From positions 159,054 through 223,053 of the forward strand of contig NZ_JAODOR010000003.1 in the NCBI RefSeq assembly GCF_025398275.1: 64,000 nt of DNA, in the 5' to 3' direction. The notes under the pieces are model-generated. The model did not search any database. It worked only from the letters and a program-made list of their open reading frames with translations, and was not told the origin of the DNA. This DNA is from Microbacterium memoriense (GTDB taxonomy: Bacteria > Actinomycetota > Actinomycetes > Actinomycetales > Microbacteriaceae). How positions within the stretch are numbered: position 1 is the first letter of the stretch; each line of letters begins with the position of its first letter. A program made the translations under genes and the position numbers. Shown piece after piece: positions 1-7,067 of the stretch.

Positions 1-2
1 AT

Positions 3-1406
3 CCGGTGTTCCCGGAGGGGCTCGACGACACGGCGCGGACGCCGCGACCGTACAACGATCTGCGCTGGAGCGTGTTCACGAACTACTCGCCGAGCGAGAT
101 GTTCGATGTCGTCGCCGAGTACGTCTTCCCGTTCCTGCGCCGCCTGGGCGCGGAAGGGTCGAGCTACGCGCGCAATATGAAGGATGCCCGGTTCACGATC
201 CCGACGCCGGCGCTGCTGACGAAGGTCGTCGACCTGCTCGCCGACATCCCGATGGATGATCGCGACACCAAGGGCGACATCTACGAGTACATGCTGAAGA
301 AGCTCGCGACGAGTGGCACGAACGGGCAGTTCCGCACGGCGCGGCACGTCATCCAGCTGATGGTCGATCTCACCGAGCCGCGCATCGACGACCGGATCAT
401 CGACCCGGCGGTCGGCACGGCCGGCTTCCTCGTTGCGGCCGAAGAGTACCTGCGCGATCATCACGAAGACGCGTGGACGGATGCCACCTTCCGCGCGCAC
501 TTCAACAACGAGATGTTCACGGGTTACGACTCCGATGCCGCGATGGCCCGCATCGCCAGTATGAACATGCTGCTGCACGGCGTCGAGAACCCGACGATCG
601 AGCGCGCCGATTCCCTGTCGGAGGGGCATCCGTCCGAGGGGGTGTACTCGCTCGTGCTCGCGAACCCGCCGTTCGCCGGGTCGCTCGACGACGAGACGGT
701 CGCGAAGGATCTGCAGAAGGCCGTCAAGACGCGCAAGACCGAGCTGCTCTTCCTCGTGCTGATGATCAAGCTGTTGAAGAACGGTGGCCGCGCAGCCGTG
801 ATCGTGCCGGAGGGCGTGCTGTTCGGATCGTCGAACGCGCACAAGGCGGTGCGGAAGATGCTCGTTGAAGATCAGAAGCTGGATGCCGTCATCAAGCTGC
901 CGTCGGGGACTTTCAAGCCCTACACCGGGGTGTCGACCGCGATTCTGCTGTTCACGAAGACGTCGTCGGGCGGCACCGACAAGGTGTGGTTCTACGACGT
1001 GCGCGCTGACGGCTTCACGCTCGACGACAAGCGCACCCCGATCGACGCGACGGACTACCCCGACATCGTCGCCCGCTGGCGCTCCGTCACCGCCGGCGGA
1101 TCTGCCGACGCTCACACCCTCGCTGGTGGGGGAGCCGCCGACGCGCACCCCTTCGCTGATCGAGTAGCCGCCGACGGCGGCGTACCGAGATCCCCCGAGC
1201 ACACCCGCCCGCGCACGGCCCAGTCATTCCTCGTTCCGAAACAAGAGATCGTCGACAACGCGTACGACCTCTCGCTCAACCGCTACAAGGAACTCGAGAT
1301 CGAAGAGGTCGAGCACCGCTCACCGACCGAAATTCTGAATGAACTCGACGCGTTGGAGGTCGAGATCCAGGCCGGCCTCGCGCGCTTGCGGGAGATGCTC
1401 GCGTGA
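3..1406 (+). CDS. hsdM: Type I restriction-modification DNA methyltransferase subunit HsdM (5' partial)
   Basis: N6-adenine methyltransferase subunit of a type I R-M system; with HsdS it methylates the target sequence. The frame is open to the left edge of the window, so the N-terminus is missing (HsdM proteins usually have about 500 residues; 466 codons follow the first in-frame GTG at 6). The SAM-binding motif I DPAVGTAGFL lies near residue 131 and the catalytic NPPF near residue 220, both counted from that GTG. A segment at about residues 365-400 is Ala/Gly/Asp-rich and encoded by a degenerate 33-base tandem repeat plus an intergenic-type palindrome (see repeat entry). The frame stays open through it. 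The stop overlaps the hsdS start as GTGA. Motif content makes the family assignment secure; activity with the insert is untested. Confidence 0.95.
   Translation, partial: PVFPEGLDDTARTPRPYNDLRWSVFTNYSPSEMFDVVAEYVFPFLRRLGAEGSSYARNMKDARFTIPTPALLTKVVDLLADIPMDDRDTKGDIYEYMLKKLATSGTNGQFRTARHVIQLMVDLTEPRIDDRIIDPAVGTAGFLVAAEEYLRDHHEDAWTDATFRAHFNNEMFTGYDSDAAMARIASMNMLLHGVENPTIERADSLSEGHPSEGVYSLVLANPPFAGSLDDETVAKDLQKAVKTRKTELLFLVLMIKLLKNGGRAAVIVPEGVLFGSSNAHKAVRKMLVEDQKLDAVIKLPSGTFKPYTGVSTAILLFTKTSSGGTDKVWFYDVRADGFTLDDKRTPIDATDYPDIVARWRSVTAGGSADAHTLAGGGAADAHPFADRVAADGGVPRSPEHTRPRTAQSFLVPKQEIVDNAYDLSLNRYKELEIEEVEHRSPTEILNELDALEVEIQAGLARLREMLA
1098..1192. repeat. 33-base tandem repeat and palindrome inside hsdM
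   Basis: Two adjacent imperfect 33-base units (1098-1130 and 1131-1163) encode GSADAHTLAGG and GAADAHPFADR. They are followed by a weaker third unit that contains an imperfect palindrome, 1158-1192, with core GCCGCC-GAC-GGCGGC flanked by GATCGAGTA and GTACCGAGATC. From memory, sequences of this GATCGAGTAGCC...GAGATC type are dispersed intergenic repeats in Microbacteriaceae; that cannot be checked here. All units are multiples of three, so hsdM is not frameshifted. Confidence 0.7.
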
Positions 1407-2509
1407 CCTGGGAGACCGTCCCCCTCGGTGAACTCGTCGAGCTCCGCTACGGAAAGGCGCTCAAGGCGGAGGATCGTGAGGGGACTTCCTACCCCGTGAT
1501 TGGCTCCGGTGGCGTTGTTGGGAGTCACGCCGACGCATCGGTTCACGAACCCACAATTGTCATCGGACGCAAGGGGTCGATCGGGTCGTTGACGTACGCG
1601 GCAGATGGTTGCTGGCCCATTGACACCGCATATTTCATCATCTTGCGGACGGAGGTGGACCTTCGCTGGTTGTACTGGACAATGCAATCGCTGGGCCTCG
1701 AGAGCATGAATCGGTCGGCAGCCGTCCCTGGACTCAATCGCAACGATGTCTATCGAGCGCGCATCCCCCTCCCACCCCTCACCGAGCAACGCCGCATCGC
1801 CGCGATCCTCGACGAGGCCGACGCACTTCGCACCCTTCATCGCGGTTCGCTCGAAAACCTGGAGCGGCTGCGGGTCGCGCACTTCGAGACAAGCTTCGCG
1901 AATGCACGTTTCGCGCCGACCGTGATCGCCGACGTAGTTGCAGAGGTACCTAATGCACTCCGCACGGGCCCTTTCGGCAGCGATCTTCTTCACAGCGAGT
2001 TCGTCGATGACGGTGTTCCCGTGCTGGGAATCGACAACGTCGTCAGCAACGAGTTTGTCTGGGCTAAGCCGCGGTTCATTACGCAGGAGAAGTACGAGTC
2101 ACTCAAGCGCTACACAGTCCGTGGCGGTGACGTGCTCATCACGATCATGGGGACGGTTGGCCGATGTGGGGTCGTGCCGGACGATATCGATCAGGCAATC
2201 AATACCAAGCATCTTTGCTGCATCACGCTTGACCAGTCGCGATGCCTGCCGGACTACCTGCACGACTATTTTCTCTACCACCCGACAGCACGCGAGTACC
2301 TTCGCAAGACGGCCAAGGGAGCCGTCATGGACGGCCTCAATATGGGGATCATCAAGCAGATGCCCATCGTCCTCCCCTCGATCGAAGCGCAACATCACTA
2401 CGTCAGCCAGATCACCGAGGTGAGCACTCTCGCAGACACCGCGAAGTCACGCGACGTCGACACTCTCTTCGCTTCCCTCCAGCACCGCGCCTTCCGAGGA
2501 GAACTGTGA
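1403..2509 (+). CDS. hsdS: Type I R-M specificity subunit HsdS
   Basis: DNA-recognition subunit of the type I R-M complex, 368 residues. It shows the usual two half-repeats. The first target-recognition domain starts with WETVPLGELVELRYGKAL and ends in the conserved PLPPLTEQRRIAAILDEAD helix near residues 121-140. The second runs from about residue 170 (RTGPFGSDLL) to IVLPSIEAQHHYVSQI near residue 320 and then the C-terminal helix. The GTG start at 1403 overlaps the hsdM stop by four bases, so translation is probably coupled. The stop overlaps the following GIY-YIG gene in the same way. The recognised DNA sequence cannot be read from the protein. Confidence 0.93.
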   Translation: MTWETVPLGELVELRYGKALKAEDREGTSYPVIGSGGVVGSHADASVHEPTIVIGRKGSIGSLTYAADGCWPIDTAYFIILRTEVDLRWLYWTMQSLGLESMNRSAAVPGLNRNDVYRARIPLPPLTEQRRIAAILDEADALRTLHRGSLENLERLRVAHFETSFANARFAPTVIADVVAEVPNALRTGPFGSDLLHSEFVDDGVPVLGIDNVVSNEFVWAKPRFITQEKYESLKRYTVRGGDVLITIMGTVGRCGVVPDDIDQAINTKHLCCITLDQSRCLPDYLHDYFLYHPTAREYLRKTAKGAVMDGLNMGIIKQMPIVLPSIEAQHHYVSQITEVSTLADTAKSRDVDTLFASLQHRAFRGEL

Positions 2510-3399
2510 GCGGCAAGCAGATCAAGCTCTTCCTCGTCGATGGGACTCCGGGAGGTCTCTCGACCGCGGAGATCACGAACTGGACCGGCCATGTGCTGAC
2601 GGCTCCGCGGTCTCAGCTCGCGGAGTTGCTCCGACGGCCCGAAGCCGCCCGCACCGGCGTGTACCTCCTCCTCGGCGACGACGAGTCGGCGATCGGTGAC
2701 GTGCGCTGCTACATCGGTGAAGCCGACGCGGTGGGGGATCGGTTGCGTCAGCACCACCGCGAGAAGGATTTCTGGGAACGCGTCGTCGTCATCACGTCGA
2801 AGGACACGAACCTCACGAAGTCGCACGGGCGCTACCTGGAGTCTCGTCTGATCGCGCTCGCAACCCAGGCCGCGCGCTCTTCGGTCGAGAACGGAACGGC
2901 TCCAGGGGCACCACCGCTCCCCGAGGCAGACGCCTCCGACATGGACTACTTCCTCGATCAGCTGCACATCGTGCTGCCGGTGCTCGGGATCAACGCGTTC
3001 CGCTCGCGTGCCACGTCTCTCGAACAGATCGCCGCGACGGACTCGCCGATCTTCCGGCTGATGAATGCGCGTTCGCGCGTCGACGCATCCGCCCAACAGA
3101 TTGATGGTGAGTTCACGGTGCTGGCCGGCTCACGCATCGTGGCGGAGTGGTCGGCGACCGGTACCGCGGCGACGACGATGAAGGCCTACGCCTCGTACCG
3201 CGCGCAGCATCAGAAGCTCGTCGCCGACGGCGCGGTCAGCGTGACCGACGGTGTCGGCGTGACTACGCGCGACATCGTGTTCTCGTCGCCGTCGACGGCG
3301 GGGGCGGTGTCGCTCGGACGGTCGTGCAACGGGCGCGTCGAATGGGTGTCGAGCGAGGGGACCTTCGGCGCGTGGGAATCGCGCGGGCTCGCGCCCTAG
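2506..3399 (+). CDS. GIY-YIG nuclease-like protein with C-terminal DUF4357-like domain
   Basis: A 297-residue protein read from GTG 2506, which overlaps the hsdS stop (GTGA). The N-terminal half has a GIY-YIG fold: GVYLLLGDD near residue 51, CYIGEAD near 67, a basic RLRQHH segment, then YLESRLI with the catalytic-type Glu near 112. Residues from about 200 (FTVLAGSRIVAEW) to the end resemble DUF4357, often paired with GIY-YIG domains. It sits as the third gene of the hsdMS operon, so it may be an accessory nuclease of the restriction system; that role is inference. It converges on the next gene, their stops overlapping in CTAG. Confidence 0.82.
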   Translation: MSGKQIKLFLVDGTPGGLSTAEITNWTGHVLTAPRSQLAELLRRPEAARTGVYLLLGDDESAIGDVRCYIGEADAVGDRLRQHHREKDFWERVVVITSKDTNLTKSHGRYLESRLIALATQAARSSVENGTAPGAPPLPEADASDMDYFLDQLHIVLPVLGINAFRSRATSLEQIAATDSPIFRLMNARSRVDASAQQIDGEFTVLAGSRIVAEWSATGTAATTMKAYASYRAQHQKLVADGAVSVTDGVGVTTRDIVFSSPSTAGAVSLGRSCNGRVEWVSSEGTFGAWESRGLAP

Positions 3400-4100
3400 A
3401 ACTCGCGAAGCGCTGCCGTCGCCTCCCAGTCATCGAAGCCAGACGGCGGCGTGACGACCCACCCGTTCTGTCTGAGCACCTCGGCGACCTCCGCGGGGTA
3501 GTCACGCGCGATCGTTCGAACCTGGAACCGGCGACCAAGTTCTCGACCGTCCTCCAGAGAGTGGCGCCAGCCCTTCTCTGCGTCGAATCCGCATTCTTGG
3601 ACGAGGAACTGCACGAAATCCTCGATTCCCGGCCGGAACCGCCGTCCACCGGTCGGGAAATGCAAGGCCGAGAGCGACATCGGCGAACTCTCATAGCGCC
3701 CGTCTGAACGGGTCCGCGCCAGCATGAACGACAAGGCACCCCGCTCTGCATGGAATTGCCAGTGCGACACGGGAGGCTTCGTCGAGCGGTTCTCGAACTC
3801 GAGCCGCACGACGGGGACTTCTTCGAAAACCGGAGTCATCCACATGCGGAGTTGGTCGACCTTCAGGAACCCGTCTTGCGATGACTCCGCGAACATGACG
3901 AAGGACCACCTAGCGAGTTGTACGCCATGCCCGGTCAACGGGAGGGTGACCTCTCTCAATGGGTCGTCCGGGTCGATTGGTGAGATCCGGATTCTCCCGT
4001 TCGCGGGGTGCCGAAGCGCGCGCACGACAACCGGACCGGGGAGTGACCGCCGGATCGTCTCTTCGATGCGGGCGGCAAACTCGCTCGCTTGGCCAAGCAC
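3396..4100 (-). CDS. Unknown protein in the R-M island (234 aa)
   Basis: I do not recognise this family. It is read from GTG 4100, five bases after the stop of the small upstream gene, giving about 234 residues. The sequence is mixed alpha/beta in character with no signal peptide or membrane segment. Notable stretches are RMWMTPVFEEVPVVRLEFEN, HWQFHAERGALSFML and a C-terminal GWVVTPPSGFDDWEA. It pairs with the 65-residue gene in front as a two-gene unit on the strand opposite hsdMS and hsdR. The position inside the restriction island suggests a defence or regulatory role, but nothing in the protein proves it. Confidence 0.7.
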   Translation of the reverse strand: MLGQASEFAARIEETIRRSLPGPVVVRALRHPANGRIRISPIDPDDPLREVTLPLTGHGVQLARWSFVMFAESSQDGFLKVDQLRMWMTPVFEEVPVVRLEFENRSTKPPVSHWQFHAERGALSFMLARTRSDGRYESSPMSLSALHFPTGGRRFRPGIEDFVQFLVQECGFDAEKGWRHSLEDGRELGRRFQVRTIARDYPAEVAEVLRQNGWVVTPPSGFDDWEATAALREF

Positions 4101-4105
4101 GAAGG

Positions 4106-4303
4106 TCAGTCGGTGAGGTCGTCTTCGCCGAGGAGATAGGCGAGGGAGTCGAGTTCGTTCCGAAGACCCCACTCGCGATCCGTGAGAACGCCGCCTTGGG
4201 CGCGACTGCGGAAGTCGCCGTACGTCACCAAGGCAATGCTCTGGAGAAGTTCGTCTCTGCGCGTAACCAACTGCTCGGTCGTCAACTCGATCACAGGTGC
4301 CAT
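4106..4303 (-). CDS. Small unknown protein in the R-M island (65 aa)
   Basis: A 65-residue acidic protein starting MAPVIELTTEQLV. ATG 4303 is preferred over GTG 4318 because GGAAGGA lies about eight bases upstream of it. The sequence is probably helical, with a heptad-like middle and an acidic tail (LLGEDDLTD). Its stop is five bases before the next gene, so the two are likely co-transcribed, as in antitoxin-toxin or partner-protein pairs. No toxin-antitoxin family was recognised, so this is context only. Confidence 0.65.
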   Translation of the reverse strand: MAPVIELTTEQLVTRRDELLQSIALVTYGDFRSRAQGGVLTDREWGLRNELDSLAYLLGEDDLTD

Positions 4304-4413
4304 GGCCGTTCCTTCCACTTGTCTGTCACACTATTCCACCTGGCACCGACACGGCCGAGGCTCGCGCTGAGGGCGGCCGCTGCTGCACGCGACGACCGCC
4401 CCACCGCATCCGG

Positions 4414-5328
4414 TCAGTACCCGACGGCCGCGAGGGCGTGGTTCGCTTCGTCGGCAGTGAACTGGCCGCCGTAGGCACTGGTGAGCTGATCGAACAGCCC
4501 CTGCCGCGAGAACGACGTGAGATTGAGGTACGACTGCGCCGATTCGACCGCTTCGGCGTTCCAATCGGCGCCGACGGTGTCGGCGGCCCAGGTCGCCACA
4601 TCCACGGGGTAGCCGGACCCGTACTCGCTCGACATCTGATCGATGAGGCCCTGGCGCGAGAAGCCGGTGAGGTCGAGATATGACTGCGCCTGGCTCAGAG
4701 CGTTCTGCTGTTCCAGCGAGTACACCGGCTTCGGCGCTTCGGCAGTGACCGACACCGCCGTTCCGAGCTCAGCCTTCAGCCCGCCCGTCGGACCCTGCGA
4801 CGTGATGATCCAGTCCTCACCCACGCCGGCATCGGCGGTCAGAGTGAAGCCGGCGCCTTCGATGAGCGCTCGTGCTTCACCGATCGTCTTGCCACCGACC
4901 TCCGGCACCGCGACGGTCGTGTCGGGTTCTTCCTCAACGGGCTCGGCCGTCGGCGTCGACACGGCGGCGACGGGTGCATCCGCGCCCGCGAGGTCGTCGG
5001 CGTCGCTCCCACTGCTGATCGCCCCACCGATCGCGGCGACCAGCAGCAGCACGCCGAGAGCGATCAGCGCCCACTGCCACCATCTCAGGGCGCGCAGGCC
5101 GGGCTTCGCGGTTGCGAGCACAGCGCCGGTCGGCATCATGGTGGTGCTCGTGCGCTGCGAGGGGCGGGCGGACCCGTGCGGTGCCGTCGGTGCGGGGCTA
5201 CCGGAAGCTGCGGTTACCTGCTCCGTCCAGCGGGCGCCGTCCCAATAGCGCTGCGCGGACGAGTTCTGCGGGTCGGGGTACCAGCCGGCGGGCGGCAGGG
5301 ACGAGGACGGGGTGACGTTGTCAGACAT
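4414..5328 (-). CDS. DUF2510-TM-PASTA-like protein with two Ltp domains
   Basis: A 304-residue membrane protein. Residues 15-37 form a DUF2510 motif (GWYPDP...YWDGARWTEQ). A proline/serine-rich linker follows, then a transmembrane segment at about 84-104. Next come an acidic linker, a PASTA-like unit at about 139-196 (VPEVGGKTIGEARALIEGAGF) and two Ltp-type repeats, 205-250 and 259-304, each with AQSYL-L-FSRQGL-DQ and SAYG/SEYG. Ltp domains are known from a phage superinfection-exclusion lipoprotein and from actinobacterial surface proteins. The chain should sit with its N-terminus inside and the Ltp repeats outside. ATG 5328 has GAAGG about eight bases upstream. A role in blocking phage entry is inference. 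Confidence 0.85.
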   Translation of the reverse strand: MSDNVTPSSSLPPAGWYPDPQNSSAQRYWDGARWTEQVTAASGSPAPTAPHGSARPSQRTSTTMMPTGAVLATAKPGLRALRWWQWALIALGVLLLVAAIGGAISSGSDADDLAGADAPVAAVSTPTAEPVEEEPDTTVAVPEVGGKTIGEARALIEGAGFTLTADAGVGEDWIITSQGPTGGLKAELGTAVSVTAEAPKPVYSLEQQNALSQAQSYLDLTGFSRQGLIDQMSSEYGSGYPVDVATWAADTVGADWNAEAVESAQSYLNLTSFSRQGLFDQLTSAYGGQFTADEANHALAAVGY

Positions 5329-5410
5329 GACAGAGCCTTCTGTTCGTGCGAGGCGCATCCCCCAGGGATCGCGCCACCGGCCGTTGGCCAGTAGAGCAGT
5401 ACACAGGAGA

Positions 5411-5422
5411 CCTCCGACATTG
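5411..5422. repeat. 12-base direct repeat, downstream copy
   Basis: The sequence CCTCCGACATTG occurs here, eight bases beyond the stop of the DUF222-HNH gene, and again at 6902-6913 over its start codon. With the flanking GAGA the similarity extends to about 16 bases. Confidence 0.7.
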
Positions 5423-5429
5423 CGCCCCG

Positions 5430-6911
5430 TCAGGTCTGCAGCACGGCGTTCAGGAGGCGGGTGGGGGACGTGGTCGCAGGCCGCCATCGTTGGAGCGGAT
5501 CGATCCACGCGGGTGCGAGAAGTTCGGGGACACCGCGGTTCATTCGGATGCGCCAACCGCAATGATCGAAGAACCGATGATGAGGCCAACACAAGAGTCC
5601 GCCGTTGTCGGTATCGGTCGGCCCGCCTTCGGAATATTCGGTCACGTGGTGGATTTCGCACCATGCCGGCGGTACTCCGCATCCGGGGATGAGGCAGCCG
5701 CCGTCGCGAGCCGCGATCGCCCGCCGCTGGTGCCGGTTGAACACGCGGTCCTCGGTGCTGATCGACTGGATGCGGCCGGTCTCGCTCAGCACCACCCGTT
5801 GGATGACCCCCGCGCACCCGGCGTGGCTCGCGGCGGTGAGCGAGACCGGGTAGTCCATGCCGTCGAGATAGGCGCTCCCGCGGCCGGCGAGCAGATCTTC
5901 TTCGCGCGCGGTGACGACGAGCGTGGGAGCCGCGCCGCCGATCGTCGGCAACGACTCGGATGCCGCCGCCACACCGAGCACCATCGCCAGCACATCGTGC
6001 ATCTTCTGCGCACGGGTGCGGGTGTCGACGACGGTCAACGACTCGAGATCGCCGTTGTCGGTGCCGGAGGAGGGAGTAGGCGCCTCCTCGACGAACCGCA
6101 CACCGCCGGGGAGCCCGGCCGGATCGACGCGCGGATGCAGGGTCGCATCGGCGATGCGCCGGAACTGTGCGGCAACCTCGGGCATGAGCATGCCGCGCAC
6201 CGGGACGCCGACATCGGTGGCGACACCGAACGTGAGGCCGCGCTTGCGCATCGATGTCGACTCACGCGGCTCGCTGCCGTCGGGGTCGAGTGCGACGGCC
6301 CATACCTGCGCTTGCACGCGCAGCAGGTCGGCGCAGGCAGGAGGCGCAGCATCCGGCCCCTCGCCACGCGCCTCGGCAGCGAGCACGGCGTCGGCGACGA
6401 GGAGAGCGTCACGCGAGACGCGGGACCCCAGGGTGATCAGGGGCGCGGCGACCGCGAGCGCACCGTCGAGACCCACGACCCCGTCACCCAGGGCAGCGCG
6501 CAGTGCCGGCAGCGTCGGCTCGAGCAGCTCACCGGAAACCAGCGATGTGTCCTGGTGCACGGCCTTCGCCGCCTTGAGGTAGCGGCCGGCGGTGACCGGC
6601 GAGAGGAGAGTGGCGCGTTGGACGAGTTCGGACATGCTGTGGCACCCGAGCCGGTACGTCATCCGCACCTCGCCCATGGGTGTCTCGTTGCGCTCGACGA
6701 TCTCACCGATGGCCTCGACGGTCACGGCGTCGATGAGGCGTTGCACCCGGCTGGCGGCGGAGAGCACCGCGACCAGTTCGTCTTCATCGGCCAGCCGCAA
6801 AGCATGGTTGGAAACCACGGCAGCCGCGACGGAACCGGCGAGCTCATCGAGCTTCGCGAGTGTCGCAGCTAGTTCGTTCATACGTTCGATTTTACGAGAG
6901 GCCTCCGACAT
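5430..6911 (-). CDS. DUF222 / HNH endonuclease domain protein (13E12 repeat family)
   Basis: About 493 residues from ATG 6911 (ATG 6881 is the alternative; neither has a well-spaced ribosome site). The long N-terminal part is DUF222 (LIDAVTVEAIGEIVER...MSELVQRATLLSP). Near the C-terminus is a full HNH zinc site: DGGCLIPGCGVPPAWCEIHH, then GGPTDTDNGGLLCWPHHRFFDH. The first His pair and the final HH are the expected metal and catalytic ligands. These proteins are multicopy in actinobacterial genomes and are often regarded as selfish or mobile; their substrate is unknown. A 12-base direct repeat brackets this copy, lying at its start codon and just past its stop. Confidence 0.9.
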   Translation of the reverse strand: MSEASRKIERMNELAATLAKLDELAGSVAAAVVSNHALRLADEDELVAVLSAASRVQRLIDAVTVEAIGEIVERNETPMGEVRMTYRLGCHSMSELVQRATLLSPVTAGRYLKAAKAVHQDTSLVSGELLEPTLPALRAALGDGVVGLDGALAVAAPLITLGSRVSRDALLVADAVLAAEARGEGPDAAPPACADLLRVQAQVWAVALDPDGSEPRESTSMRKRGLTFGVATDVGVPVRGMLMPEVAAQFRRIADATLHPRVDPAGLPGGVRFVEEAPTPSSGTDNGDLESLTVVDTRTRAQKMHDVLAMVLGVAAASESLPTIGGAAPTLVVTAREEDLLAGRGSAYLDGMDYPVSLTAASHAGCAGVIQRVVLSETGRIQSISTEDRVFNRHQRRAIAARDGGCLIPGCGVPPAWCEIHHVTEYSEGGPTDTDNGGLLCWPHHRFFDHCGWRIRMNRGVPELLAPAWIDPLQRWRPATTSPTRLLNAVLQT

Positions 6912-6913
6912 TG
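6902..6913. repeat. 12-base direct repeat, start-codon copy
   Basis: Second copy of CCTCCGACATTG; the complement contains the ATG start (6911-6909) of the DUF222-HNH gene. The partner copy is at 5411-5422. Confidence 0.7.
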
Positions 6914-7037
6914 TGACGGAGTTATCCCCAGATAAGACCCGGAAAACGGTGAAACTGCGAGAAGGGCCAGTTCGTGCCGCATCCGCCGCGAAATCAGCCG
7001 CTTGCACCCCGCGTCCGGCACCGTCGGCAGGGTTCGC

Positions 7038-7043
7038 TAGCAT
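7038..7043 (+). promoter_or_regulatory. Candidate -10 box for hsdR
   Basis: TAGCAT, 30 bases before the hsdR start, with AGGGG at 7057-7061 as a ribosome site. No convincing -35 was found. It suggests hsdR has its own promoter, as expected since it is cut off from hsdMS. Confidence 0.4.
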
Positions 7044-7067
7044 CGGGACAACGGGCAGGGGCCGGCC

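Noticed and set aside
4414..6911. Prophage remnant (Ltp and HNH genes)
   Set aside because: No phage structural, integrase or lysis genes nearby; both families are common outside phages.
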